NCBI GenBank assembly: GCA_012845835.1
Contig: JABAKD010000026.1
Location: 9,447,058-9,511,057 of the forward strand
DNA length: 64,000 nt
Reading direction: 5' to 3'
Origin: Undaria pinnatifida
Lineage: Eukaryota; Sar; Phaeophyceae; Laminariales; Alariaceae
Both the position numbers and the translations under genes were made by a program. This document shows, piece by piece, positions 10,016-21,290 of this stretch (position 1 is its first letter; each line of letters starts with the position of its first letter). Below the pieces are notes generated by a model. That model was not told the origin of the DNA, did not search any database, and saw nothing but the letters and a program-made list of their open reading frames with translations.

Positions 10016-11580
10016 GCCAACTGCAGCTGAAAGGGGTACACGGAATCTACATACTCAACAGTAGCAGCAGCAGTAGAGAAGCGTCACTGGGACCCGCGTG
10101 CAGAGCAACCCCTCTGCACGCTTTAAATAGTCTATGACCAGCATCATAGTAATCAAAATCCGGCTCCCGGGGTGAAAACAGGACGAACCCCGGGTGAACA
10201 TAGGCTCCGTCCCCAAGAAATCAGGTTTAAATCGAAATTCCATCCGCTCTTTAAAAACTCCCGGTTTTTCGGCTCAAAAACCGAAAATCGGATTTTCCCG
10301 GTTCTATCGCCGAAAGTTGGACGAGGCTCAGCCTAGCGATTGCCGGTACGTTCTAGATTGTTAACGTGCGGAGAGTACGGTCTCTGCCTGCGGGCCAGCA
10401 AACAGTTGCGCCCTAGTACCCTCGCGCCGATCGCCAATGGCCCGCGAAGAGACAAGACAGTAACCGGTGATAGAAGAAGGGTGGCGGAGGGCAAGGGCGT
10501 GGGGCGTGAGAGGGCAAGAACATTACGTTATAAAAATATTCTAACGACGTCCGCTGTGAATTCGACGGATTGAGGGTCGATACTCATATTTGCAAGCTGC
10601 GTTGTTGGTACTTGTAGTATAATATGTGGGTGAGTGTTTTCACCGGCATCTTGGCGTGTTTTCAACAAACCCAGCGGGGAAACTTACCCAAATTCGATCG
10701 CCCCCTGCCCGACGCAACCGCAATCCAGCCACGGGCGGTCTCCCGCAGGCATTGCCGGCGGCCCCCTACCGAGTGTTGCCAGCTTCGGTGTATCAGGGAA
10801 CAAATGCCAGCAATCAAATGATACGCCTGGTATCTCTGTGCCATGCTACCTCCTATGATTAGATAGAAAAATTATATCTTAGTGAGTTGTGCGTTCGACC
10901 GATTGAACGTTCGATACTGAGCTTTGCAAGCTGCGCAATACATCGGGCTTGCGTGCTGTTGATTGCTTGGAAATTTTGGGGAGCTGGTACTTAGCCTTTC
11001 GAGCTGCGTGATACGCAGTTCTACATGAAGTCCTAGTGACGTCTACAGGTCGGTGACGCCTTGAATGCCACAATTTTAGGCAACAGGCCTTATTTCTGTT
11101 CTTGCCAAATGAGCCTTGCACCATGAAGGGATCGGCGCGCACGAGCTTGGATCAACGAATTTCCGAAAAAAGTCTAACCACGCAAAAAAAAACGTGTTTC
11201 CCGCAAGTATCTCGCCGCGCGAATAAAGCAAAAATTCCCCCCAAACGCCTACCAACATCCGCAAAAAACTCACCGTTCCGGCTTGGCCTGCTACCTATCT
11301 GTTCTGGATTGCAACATGCCTAATGATTGAAGATTATCGTAACGGGTCTGATGTCCGATTTCGCCAAAAAAAGCCTGGCGCCTGCTTTAAAGGGATACCA
11401 AGCCTATCATGCTTCGAACACGACGGGTCTACAACGATCTACTCCCATAAAACCACCGCTGGGGTAAACCACAGCTAAGGTGTCTTACCAACGCGTAAAT
11501 AACAGCTGCGGTGCCTTTTCACGCTTACTAAAACCGAAACATCTAGTCTCCAAAATAACCCGTGAAACGCAAAGGACACT
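10015..11580. other. Intergenic or intronic sequence, with R1-like stem-loop motifs
   Basis: No supported gene. Two diverged R1-type motifs occur: near 10545-10602 (GCTGTGAATTCGAC, then GTCGATACTCAT and TTTGCAAGCTGCG) and near 10883-10940. A GGAACGGTGAGT-type sequence on the minus strand near 11275-11295 resembles the splice donor region of the 11.6-13.6-kb exon (GGAAGGGTGAGT) and may be a duplicated scrap of it. If that exon belongs to a minus-strand gene, this stretch would lie in its next intron. Confidence 0.4.
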
Positions 11581-11583
11581 CAC

Positions 11584-13650
11584 CCTTCCGGCTTCGCCAC
11601 CGCAGCCCAAGCCGCCCATATGTGCCTCCTATCCAACGGCGGCAGACCGTGTGTCATCAAGGCCTGCCGAACCATCTGGTTCCCTGTCCTCTGCGCGAGC
11701 ACCCAGCGCCAAACCGGTACGCCGCGCCCCACGCTCGGCCGCTCAGGGCGCCTTCCAGACTGCACAGCCGTAGGCGAAACCACCGATGGCACCTTACCAT
11801 ACACACCAGATTCCGCCCTGTTACCGTAGCCGCTGCCGCCGCCGTCACCTTCGTCACCGCCGTCACCATCAGCTCGTTGCACAGCGCCACCGGCACAAGC
11901 AACGAGCTCGTCCGAATCGCTACTAACCAGCTTCGCCACTGCGTCCTCCTCCTCTGCAGTCGCCGCTGCCGCCTTCACCGCCCCTGCCGCCTCTGCCACG
12001 ATCGCCGACCCGTCGCATGGAACTCCCGTGGGGGCGGGCCCCAAGGTCTCAGCCCTGCCCCTTCTTGAAGCCTGGACAGGAAAGAACACCGGAAAGGGGC
12101 GCACCGGAGCGCTGCTGCGGGCGCTACCGCTCTGGCTCCCCCGGTCCCCTCCCGCCGAGGACCCACGCCTGCCGGCCCTCCTCTTCGCGGCAGCAGCGGC
12201 GGCGCCCTCAGCCTTCTCACCAGACGCGGGGGACGGGCCCTCGCCGACACTTCCGAGGCTGTGCGCCGGCGGGCTCAGCGCTTCTACCGCGGAGGGGTGG
12301 TGGCCGTGACCGCTGCGGTTGCTGAACGACAGCGGGTCGCCCCTACTGTCGCGGTCGCTGGTCGGGGTCGGGAGCACGCTGCCGGCCATGACACCGCCGA
12401 CGAAACCGTTGGTCAAAGACTCGCTGCTACTCCGGCGGTGGTGGTAGCGCCCGCTGCGCCTCCGCTGCATCCAGGAGTCATCCGCGCGGACGGTTCGACC
12501 CAACTGTCTCGTCGAATTCGTTCGCTCGATGAAGCCCGCCGGCTTTCCCTCCGCCCACTGCCAGGCGGAGCGACCCTCGGAATAGACGGGTGTGGTCACC
12601 TCTATCCTTGGCGGCCCGAACTCGCAGCCCGGCGCAGGTCCTGGCTGCGGCGTCGTCACGGCCGCTGTTGCCGCGGCCATGGCAGCCATCTCGCGCTTCA
12701 GCCTGTCTAGCTCCGCCTTCAGCCTCCTTATCTCACCTGAGTCCTCGCCACCAGACACCTCGCGCACTGCGACACCGACCTCGGCGTTTGCAGAAGGGCC
12801 CTCCTCTACGACGTCCCTATCACCCGGCATCGACCTCGCTCCACTCGGAGCCCCACCAGCTACCAACCCCACCCCCCCCACCGTCTCCTCCAAACTCTGC
12901 GCCGTCACCATTATTTCTGAAGCCGCTGCTGCTTCGGCCGCGGTGGCTGCGGTGGTGGCCGCGGCTGTAGCGGCAGCAGCGGCGAAGGATTGCGGGGGAA
13001 AAACCGTCGGCGCCACGTTTGGTGGTGGTTCTGGCGCCTTCGCGGCGGCACCACGCGTTCGCGACATCGGCACAACTAACCCCCCGCTGGGGAGGGCTTG
13101 TTTCCCTGAGCCCTGCCCGCCCGGCGGCTGATGGACTGGCGGATGCTGGCCGGGAACAGGTCTCGGCGGGTCTCTCGCGGCAGTCCTACCTCTCGCCGCC
13201 CCTGCAACTCCGGACACGAACGAGCCCTCTACACTCGTGCTTGGTGGCCTCAAGCCCGAACGGGGGGCGCTGAGCATCGAGTGCCGCCGTCTCAAGTCTA
13301 GCGCTGCCGCAGTGCCTGACGGTCTCGGCGATGGGAGTGGCCTGCGGTACCACGGGAGGCGGTAGAAGTCGCCCGGTGAGGGTGGGCTGCCGCGGCTGCC
13401 GTCGCCTCCGCGGCCACCGCAACCCCCTGCAGCGGTGCCTCCGGTGGCTCCCGGGCGTGAGTACTGCTCGCGCGGCCGTAGCCGCGACCGGTGGCCCTCC
13501 CAGGGCAAGGGGGAGGAGGACAGCCCTGGGATTGCGTCGGCGGAAGCTTTGGTGATGGAGCGCAGCAGGGTCATCGCGGGGGAGTCCGGCTCGCGGTGTT
13601 GCTTCGGTGCGGGGGTCGGGGGAGAGTCCACGGACACACAAGCGCGGGGG
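11584..13650 (-). CDS. Long exon of an uncharacterised Ala/Gly/Ser/Pro-rich protein, TBC-like at its end
   Basis: A single minus-strand frame of nearly 690 codons is open across very GC-rich DNA. At its 5' side a splice acceptor is plausible: TTCTAACCCCAG at 13651-13662, with a branch-point-like TTCTAAC. At its 3' side the frame meets a strong donor, GTGAGT at 11583-11578. The open frame also has an ATG at about 13574, so it could instead be a first exon. Seen in the protein are Pro/Arg/Gly-rich N-terminal sequence, an alanine run (about residues 215-240) and a short charged coiled-coil (GEIRRLKAELDRLKREMAAM). The last 40 residues (VRQALMTHGLPPLDRRHIW) resemble the opening of a TBC Rab-GAP domain, where a glycine-proline loop precedes R..W. 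That family call is tentative because no following exon was identified. Confidence 0.6.
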
Positions 13651-13659
13651 CTGGGGTTA

Positions 13660-14700
13660 GAAGTATCAGCATGTACGAAGGATCAGTACTACTGCTGCTG
13701 TACTACAACAAACAGTACTTACCACGAGCTGTGAGCAGTCCGAAGTATGTGGGTTCGATATGCATGTAACCACTATCAAAGATACACGTACGCTTTTTTT
13801 GCGGAGAGAGATGATAGAGCTGTACGCATACGTGTACGTATGTATGTACCCGCAGCAGCAGCAGCAGCAGCCTACAGCAAGTAGCACGTGTGATATGGAG
13901 AGTACCAGCTCATGCACTGTCAACGTTGTTGCGGAGCTCCCATGGTTTGTACCGCTGCATGCTATAGAGAACTGTCGTTTATCAAAACTTCAAAATGCAG
14001 AATTCTGCCGGTGAGAGGAGGATACTTTTTTTACGTAGAGAAAACATGGAAATACGTCAGCTACGACCGATTGAACTGTTGAAACTTGAAATTTTTCCAG
14101 AATTTGAGAATGAGCATGGCGCTAAGAGAGCTATAGGGACGAAGTCTATAGCCTTCAGAAGCACCTACGACGGGGCTACGCATGTACTGCTGTGAGCGCT
14201 ACGTAGGGCATTTTCAATACCAGCTGCTGTGGTCGCACCTTTCTGCGAGTAATCGAATCACCGTTGGACCGCCTCCTGGCATTTTTCACGCCGCACTCGG
14301 AGAATCGGTAAGTAGTTGCAGCAATATGCCGAAATGTCTCACATCTCGTCTTTCGGTAACGAGCGCTGGAGCACCTCCACCCCCACATACAATCACAACC
14401 GCCTAGCATCTTCTCGCATCACCAGACACCCCGGGCTATCCGCTGTACCTGATGGGTTGTGCTGCCTACAGCCTGCCACCTGCTACGTACGCATGTTACG
14501 TTTTCTGGATTACGTTTGTTTGTGCTTATTGTTTCGTGCACCACAATGTTCGTTGCTAATACACAGTAGTTGTCAACCTCTTCATGCCGTGCGTGAAAGC
14601 AGGCGGCCAATATGTCCCTCCCTTTCCTGCGCCCAGATTGTTGCTAGTTCTGTCTGTGCATCGCTTCGTTTCCGGCTTCGTACTCTATTCACTTTTCGTA
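13660..14700. other. Non-coding stretch with a short CAG run
   Basis: No supported gene. A CAGCAGCAG run lies at 13852-13872. Frames of 60-200 codons on the plus strand at 14316-14930 lack any recognisable domain and overlap a hairpin element. Confidence 0.4.
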
Positions 14701-14719
14701 CATTACCATATAATACCAT

Positions 14720-14890
14720 GACTCTTGGCATCAATTCTTCCGCGTGTACAGCCCTCTCAACTCTTGGCACTACGTCTCAAATCTTGGCATTACGTCTGAC
14801 GTCCGTCCTTCGCTGCAATGCTGCTAACTTTTCCGGCGTCACGCAAGGCTGCGACCGGCGGCCGTCAAGGCCGCCGGCAAAGCCCCTTGT
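14720..14890 (+). mobile_element. R2 hairpin-tailed element, 3' end (locus A)
   Basis: Three copies of the motif CTCTTGGCATTAC or close variants lie at 14722, 14761 and 14781. They are followed about 70 bp later by a GC hairpin with 9-bp arms (CCGGCGGCC at 14855-14863 and GGCCGCCGG at 14869-14877, loop GTCAA), and then CAAAGCCCCTTGTA. The same order (motif, hairpin, CCTTGTA end) is seen at 29847, 31638, 34739 and 41263. A GC hairpin about 12 nt before a fixed 3' end is the layout of Helitron 3' termini, but the end here is CTTGT and not the canonical CTRR. Confidence 0.55.
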
Positions 14891-15094
14891 ATTTACACTA
14901 TATTATTATTCAATACCTGGTACGCAGTAGTGTTAGTATTATTGCAAAGTTTTTAATGTACCAAAGTAGCTTAATTTGGGAGGTAAACCGGTGATCGCGC
15001 ATGTCGTTTGGCAGGAAGTCGAAACGGATCTTATCATCAAAATTGTGGAAGGCAGCGACGACAAAAAACATAGGCTACAATGGTAGGTACGTGT

Positions 15095-15450
15095 TACATT
15101 ATAAAAATAAAAATACACTCGAGTTGTGAGATCGAAAATTGTGTCCAAACTCATCATTGCGAGCTGGGTGTGATACTCCGATCGGGCATATTACGGGTTG
15201 TGTGTCCTCATTAAGGATGTAGGTCAGCGACTCCCCTTGCAACTACAGTGTAGCTATCAGGGTCAACAGGGCGATGACAGTCAGTATGTGCGCGGAAACT
15301 ATATAACCCGTTTCTGAGGGGGGCAAAATCTGACAGCTGTTGAAGGAAATGCATCAGTTTATCAAGTGTATCTTGTAAGTCGTATAACCGGTGAGGGGAG
15401 GGCGGATTATTTAGGACGTGGGGGCCTGGGTTTGAACAAGAGGGAGCGGG
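15095..15450 (+). repeat. R1 repeat, unit 1
   Basis: R1 starts with ATTATAAAAAT and AATACACTC. It continues as a near-palindromic GCTGTGAGATCGA / TCGAAACTCATC / TTTGCAAGCTG segment (diverged here). Next come GATACTCCGATCG, TATTACGGGTTGTGTGTCCT, CAACTACAGTGTAGCTAT, GCGCGGAAACTATA and TGACAGCTGT, and the unit ends in a G-rich run after GTGGGGGCCTG. The same order is found at 18175, 32440, 33600 and 61695, and inverted at 21290-21640. Confidence 0.8.
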
Positions 15451-16330
15451 GGGGGGGGCGGGGGGGGCAACTCAATCTGTGCGTGGAAACTGTAAATCCT
15501 TTGAGGGGATGAATGTGACGGTTTTGGAAGGAATGCATCAGTTTATCATATATATCCTGTAAGGCGACCAACCAGTGAGTAGAGGCCGGAGTGTTCGAGG
15601 GGGTGGGGTGGGGTGGGGGGGGGGGGGGTTGAGGCGGAACGATTTTCTAACAGCTTTAGGTCGCATAGATGTAGAGGTTTGCTATACGCGTGGTGCTAGG
15701 TCTAGGCGTTGGTGCGGGTGGTGGGGAAGGAGGGGGGTGAGGGGTGAATTGAAGCAGCGGCATGGATGGCTTTAGAAAGATAGTGAGGTGATATCAAGTG
15801 CGTGGAAGTGTTTATTACTTTGGCAGATTCGATGTAAGGTGGGGCGTTTGAGCAAGAGGGAGTGGGGAAAAAAAAAAGGGGGGGGGGGGCGGGGGCGGAT
15901 ATTTTAACAGGTTTAGGTCACATATATGTAGGGGTTTGATATGCGCGTGGTGCTGGGTCTAGGTGATCGTGCGGGTGGTGGGGAAGGAGGGGGCGTTGGG
16001 GTGTGTGTGTGAATTAAAGCTACACCATGGATGGCTAGAAAGATAATCACGTTATATCAATTGCGTAGAAGTGTTTACTACTCTGGCCAATTTCGATTGT
16101 AGGTGGGGCGTTTGAACATAAAAAAACGGGGAAAAAAAAAACGGGGGGGGGGGGGGGGGGGGGGAAATGAATTGGAGCTACGGCATGGATGGCTAGAAAG
16201 ATAAGGAGGTGATATCAGCTGGGTGGTAGTGTTTAGTGCTCTGGCATACTTTGATTTTAGATGGGGCGTTTGAACAAGAGGGTTCGGGGGGGGCGGGAGG
16301 GGCGAGCGGGACACTTCAGTATGTGCGCGG
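15450..16330 (+). repeat. R1-associated G-rich tandem units
   Basis: Three or four diverged units of about 220-250 bp. Each has GGTTTAGGTC(G/A)CATA-type sequence, TATACGCGTGGTGCTAGGTC, GGCATGGATGGCT, GAGGTGATATCA and a (T/G)GGGGCGTTTGA block, and each is separated by pure G runs (for example 16142-16163). The G runs are likely to be of uncertain length in the assembly. Confidence 0.75.
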
Positions 16331-16684
16331 AAACTGTAAATCCTTCAAGGAGACAAATCTGACGGCTGTAGCAAGAATACATTCCTGAATATCACCTGCT
16401 TGGTACTGTTTACTATTCTAGCAGATATGATGTTACGTGTGGAATACAACACAATCTTTAGGTGTGGTATACAACGTGTTATAGCTTCATAATTTGTTTT
16501 TGTACATCGATCGCAAGATGGAATATTTCAATCGATAGGTACAACCATCTAGTTACCATGTTTTTACCGTGCCGGTGTGGGGCTCTGACATCGCCAACTA
16601 TGAGAAAGAGCGTGTTATATGTGATACCAGTATGCGTTATATTATTTTGTTATTAATAGTTCGCCCCCTTGAGGCGGATGTTTA

Positions 16685-16765
16685 CCCGGGTATTACCCGT
16701 ACCCGAAACTTCTGTGAGTCATATATCTACGACATTCATACCCGTACCCGAAACCTCTTTATTAT
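16685..16765 (+). repeat. R3 minisatellite, short copy
   Basis: TATTACCCGTACCCGAAACT, CTTCTGTGAGT and a second ACCCGTACCCGAAACC are units of the same minisatellite found at 21810, 23690, 27640 and 32700. Confidence 0.65.
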
Positions 16766-16819
16766 CTCGTATTTTTTTCGGTACTACTGCTATTGCTGTA
16801 CTCGTAGTACATGATACAT

Positions 16820-17240
16820 GGTACTTGATAGGAGGCAGAAAAAAGAGGCCCATTATTTTGTGGTAATAGCGAAATGATAATGCCAAGAGCATCTTGTGTA
16901 ACTGGCGGGGGGCGCGGGGCATGGGGACCGAGAAAGGACAGTCAACTGAGGAAATAAAAAAGACGAGTACACAACACGTATACACCGGGCGGTACCTGGT
17001 ACCTGTATCATACCTGGTGCTGCTGTATGTTCGAAATATAGCACGGCGCCGCACGACACAGCACTGCAACATAGGGCAACGCACGACACCGCACAGCACC
17101 GCACGGCGCTGCGCTGCTGAGCTATATGTATATATATATATCGGGGCTGAGCGGAGCTGGGGGGTGCATTGCGTGTGATTTAACAACGTAACGTGTACAA
17201 ACCCGGTGTAGAAGTACCGGTACATGGTACCAGGTATGAT
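16820..17240 (-). repeat. R4 repeat
   Basis: It carries AGAGGCCCATTATTTTGTGG, ATAATGCCAAGAGC (the R2/R4 shared motif), GGACAGTCAACTGAGGAAAT, GTATGTTCGAA and the GCACGGCGCTGCGCTGCTGA block, in the same order as 4795-5240. A (TA)n run lies in the tail at 17124-17142. Confidence 0.65.
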
Positions 17241-17334
17241 AATTGAATGATACTGGCATGTACGGATGAGTAAGTGCAGCAAAGCACGTAGCACGGTAAA
17301 GCACGGCACCGCACGGCGCTGCGCTGCTGGGCTG

Positions 17335-17835
17335 AGCTGAGCTGATGAGCCAAGCTGAACTCAGCTGGGACCTGGCATGGTATTACAGGTAGTAGCACAT
17401 GCACGAAAGAGTAAGTACAGCAAAACACTCAGCACGGCACAGCACGGCACAGCACGGCACAGCATGGCACGGCACAGCACAACACAACACCGCAAAACAC
17501 TGCACAGTACCGCAGGGCACGCCACCACACGGCGCTGCGCTGCTGAGCTAGTGCCGCGGTGCGCACCTAGGCGGAGCTGAGTTGATGAGCCAAGCTGAAC
17601 TCAGCTGGGACCTGGCATGGTATTACAGGTAGTAGCGCATGCACGAAAGAGTAAGTACAGCAAAACACTCAGCACGGCACAACACGGCACAGCACGGCAC
17701 AGCACGGCACAGCACGGCACGGCACAGCACAACACAACACCGCACAACACCGCACAGTATCGCAGGGCACGCCACCGCACGGCGCTGCGCTGCTGAGCTA
17801 GTGCCGCGGTGCGCACCTGGGCGGAGCTGAGCTGA
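17335..17835. repeat. 240-bp direct tandem duplication with GCACGGCACA decamers
   Basis: The 60 bases from 17341 recur at 17581 with almost no change, giving a 240-bp period. Each unit carries CAAGCTGAACTCAGCTGGGA, TGGTATTACAGGTAGTAGC and an array of GCACGGCACA/GCACAACACC decamers, and ends in GGCGCTGCGCTGCTGAGCTA. A third partial start lies at 17838. Antisense frames across it are Cys/Ala/Val repeats and not genes. Confidence 0.9.
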
Positions 17836-18065
17836 GATGATGAGCCAAGCTGAGATCTCAGCTAGGGGACCTCTGGTACAATAGTGGCTACGGCATAAGA
17901 TCATCGAAATAAGACAAAGTACGGGTAGAAGAGAACTTTTCCCGCTTGTCACGAAATAATCAGTACCAGGCGTTTAATTGCACGCACGTGCAAGATTTGC
18001 AGATTTGCACGCAAACTCATTACTGCCCCTGCCGACCTCGAGAGCACACGTCGAGCCCCCCAAAG

Positions 18066-18092
18066 GGTTGGGTTGGGGTTAGGGTTAGGGTC
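18066..18092 (+). repeat. Internal telomere-type repeat
   Basis: GGGTTGGGGTTAGGGTTAGG contains two perfect and two imperfect TTAGGG units. It lies between an R4-type array and an R1 unit, far from any chromosome end visible here. Confidence 0.6.
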
Positions 18093-18174
18093 AGGTCTGG
18101 GATCGGGTTGGTCTGGGCACCACAACGGTCGTTTTGTGCGGACCTGCAAATACGGAGTCGCCATACATACCATA

Positions 18175-18900
18175 CATATTATAAAAATGAAAATACACTT
18201 CAGCTGTGAGATCGAATATTTTGTCGAAGCTCATCTTTGCAAGCTGTGTGTGATACTCCGATCGCGCGTATTACGGGTTGTGTGTCCTCATTAAGGATAT
18301 AGGTCGGAGGCTCCCCTTGCAACTACAGTGTAGCTATTAACAGAGTGATGTTAGGCAGTCTGTGCGCGGAAACTATAAAACCCGTTTCTGAGGTGGACAA
18401 AATCTGACAGCTGTGGAAGGAAATGCATCAGTTTATCAAGTGAATCCTGTAAGTCGAATATCCGGTGAGGGGAGGGAGTTTTTCAAGGACGTGGGGGCCT
18501 GATTTTGATCAAACGGGGGGCGGGGGGGGGGGGGGGGAGGGGGGGGAGGGGACGGGTGGGGCAGGTCAATTTGTGCGTGGAAACTAAAAATATTTCTTGT
18601 GGGGGAGGGGGGGGAAATGTGGCGGGGGGGGCCGGGGGCGGGGGGGGAGGGCTTTAGGTCGCATAGATGTAGGGGTTTGCTATACGCGTGGTGCTAGGTC
18701 TAGGCGATGGTGCGGGTGGTGGGGAAGGCGTTGGGGGCGGGGGTGGGTGGGAATTGCAGCAGCGGCATGGACGGCTCTAAAACGATAACGAGGCGATATC
18801 CAGGGCGTGGAAGTGTTTATTACTCTGGCGGATTTCGATAGTAGGTGGGGCGTTTAAGCAAGAGGAAGCGAGGGAAAAAAATATATATATATATATCGCT
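18175..18900 (+). repeat. R1 repeat with G-rich tail
   Basis: A well-preserved R1 unit (18175-18500) with all blocks in order, then G runs at 18515-18545 and 18597-18650. One associated unit follows (TATACGCGTGGTGCTAGGTC at about 18678, GATATCCAGGGCGTGG) and a terminal (TA)n run at 18880-18896. Confidence 0.85.
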
Positions 18901-20080
18901 AACGATTTTACGTGCAAATCCAAAAAGCCTTGCACGTATGTACGCGCAACTTCACGGGGGCTGAAAAAACAGATACAAGACCATTTGTCTTTTCCCCAAC
19001 TTTTTTCTCCTATATCGAACTCTCAGAAAATTCGTTACACACACCACACGTACACGCCTGCAGACGCCATGCCCTGTGCAGCGTGCAGCCGCTGCGCGTG
19101 CGTACCTGATCATACGTCAGTCGCGCCAAGCGTTACGAAGCACTCATGCAGGATCTGTGGCATGCCCGACGTTTCGAAAGGCTAAGCTCGCGTTTAGATG
19201 AGAAATCACGGGTCGAGAGAAGCAAAGCAAACGTGTACTAGAGACTTGTCGAAGATGGAAAGGAGGCAGGGGAGGGTGTTTCTGGGTCAACATCGATGGG
19301 GCGGGAGAAGGAGCGCATAGTTCTCTGCACTTATGTTTGCTGCTGATTTGTGGCGAATATTTTCTTATATTTGTTGTGACGATGACGGGTACATACATGT
19401 GAAAAAGCCACTTTTGTCCCACACGTTTGCGAGACTGGTTTTCGCGGTGGGGGGGGGCAAGGGTACACACAGAGCGTAGCAAACGTGAGCACGCAGAGCT
19501 TATTTCATTTTCGGTGGGTACACGCTACTAAAACAGATTCCAACGGTACATTGAGTGCACACGATCCACTGGCATTTCCGCAGCATGACGTCAACACAGT
19601 TCGTAATGTGCTCCATGAGCTCCGACACCGATCTTGTAAGGAACACTGTTCTAAATGGCCCTGTAGAATTTGGCTATGATACAACATAAAATTATGTAAG
19701 ATAAAATCATCTGATATCGTGCTTTCGATATAATAGAAAAGTATCTTAAACCGAAATAAGAAAAAAAAGCATGTAGGGCCATTTTTCAACACAGTCGGAT
19801 TTCGTCAGTAGAAAACGTCCCTTTTCGACTGGATTCTTCTGGTTCTTATTTTATTTGTGTATTTATTTTTCACACACATCTACTTTGCAGCTTCTGGACA
19901 AGCCGTGGTCACAGGTGTCGTCCCTTCTTCCCCCCGGTTCTTGCCTTCCAACTTTTACCGCGCATAGGGTTCAGCAATCCCACTGCTCGTCGATTTTTCA
20001 TCAAATGTTGCTGACTCACGCTCTCGCGCTTTCCGCAAGTCAATTTGTGCACAAGAAAAAGTCCCCACGAATTATACGAG
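18900..20080. other. Unassigned single-copy-looking sequence
   Basis: No gene, known repeat or RNA was recognised. Short frames occur on both strands without domains. This is one of the few stretches in the window that does not obviously match another part of it. Confidence 0.4.
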
Positions 20081-20084
20081 TATG

Positions 20085-20168
20085 CACTCGGGGGGACCCG
20101 AACTCACAAACTGACCTGTACCAGGCTCGAGGATAACCCGATACGCCACCGGGGCGACCGGCTCTTCT
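20085..20168 (-). repeat. tRNA-like SINE candidate
   Basis: Read on the minus strand, CGCCCCGGTGGCGTATCGGG resembles an internal A box in its D-arm context. About 50 nt later GAGTTCGGGTCCCC resembles a B box and T-arm. The same 5' sequence (GCCGGCCGCCCCGGTGG) and a GAGTTCGACACCC box recur at 35825-35915, also on the minus strand. The two loci suggest a tRNA-derived SINE head and not a functional tRNA: no full cloverleaf was drawn. Confidence 0.4.
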
Positions 20169-20689
20169 TATCGTCAATCGAGTCGATTTTATAGTTTTTG
20201 TCTCTTCCTAGAGGCAGTTGGTGTGAGGGAGTACTGCTGTATGGCAGTTGAAAATCGGTTGGCAGCTCTGTGCTTCGCGCGTTCTCCGCGAGCAACACGT
20301 GCTCCGCACGCGACGAACCCTCGCCCAACCGGGTTGGTGGCGTTGGGCTTAGTAGCCGAAATCCGCCAAGCTACGTTCGAGGCGTTCCACTCAACCGAGA
20401 GCCTCCAAAGCTACAGCAGGCGTAACCGTCGTTCGCAAAATGACATCGATACGTGCGCTGCTGCCGTCGTGATACACGCTGCTGGCGAGCGGAGCAAGAA
20501 ATGCGCCACGCTGACTTGCAGCGAGAAGCAACGGCAGCGATAGCCAAGCCAGCTTCGGCGCTGTATGATACTGCTGTGTGGTACCTGGTATGGGTGTGTG
20601 GGCGTGTGGGCGTGTTCGGTGGTGGAACGAGCGACAATGGGTTAAGAAAACACATGTAAAACGAATGTTAATTGGTTATACATGATAGG

Positions 20690-21290
20690 TAACACTATAC
20701 GATATCACGTTCAGATTTGTCCCCTTTACGTACGGATTTATAGTTTCCGCGCACATATTGAAGTGTCCCGCCCGACCCCCCTTCCCCCGATCCCTCTTGT
20801 TCAAACGCCCCACCAAAAGTCAAAACCTGCCTGAGAGTAGTAAACACTACCAGCCAGCTGATGTCACCTCATTATCTTTTTAGACATCCATACCGTGGCT
20901 CCAATTCACCCCCCCCCCCCCTCCCCCCCCCCCTTTCTTTTTCCCCCGCCCTTTTGTTCAAACGTCCCACCTGCAATCGCAATCGGCCAGAAAAATAAAC
21001 ACTTCAACGCAATTGATATCACATCATTATCTTTCTAGCCATTCATGACGAAGCTTTCATTCATCCCCCCACCTCCCCCAACGCCCCCTCCTTCCCCACC
21101 ACCCGTACCATTGCCTAGACCTAGCACCACTAATTCCATTCATTGCGCCCCCCCCCCCCCCAACGCCCCCTCCTTCCCCACCACCCGCACCATCGCCTAG
21201 ACCTAGCACCACCCGTACAGCAAACCCCTACATTTATGCGACCTAAAGATGTTGGTTTAAAAAACCCTTTCTGCCCCGCCCGCCCCCCCC
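20690..21290 (-). repeat. R1-associated G-rich units, inverted
   Basis: On the plus strand this appears as C-runs (20907-20935, 21151-21162, 21281-21298) with GATATCACATCATTATCTTT and CCTAGACCTAGCACCAC, the reverse complement of the units at 15450-16330 and 62060-63200. Confidence 0.8.

Noticed and set aside
12017-13273. Several plus-strand frames of 80-180 codons opposite the 11.6-13.6-kb exon
   Set aside because: They are shadows caused by high GC content; only the minus-strand frame is open throughout and has splice sites.
14316-14930. A 204-codon plus-strand frame
   Set aside because: It runs through the hairpin-tailed element at 14.72-14.89 kb and has no domain.
18066-18092. A true telomere
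   Set aside because: Fewer than five units, and unique and repeat DNA continue on both sides.
20085-20168. A functional tRNA gene
   Set aside because: A-box and B-box resemblances only; I could not draw paired acceptor and anticodon stems.
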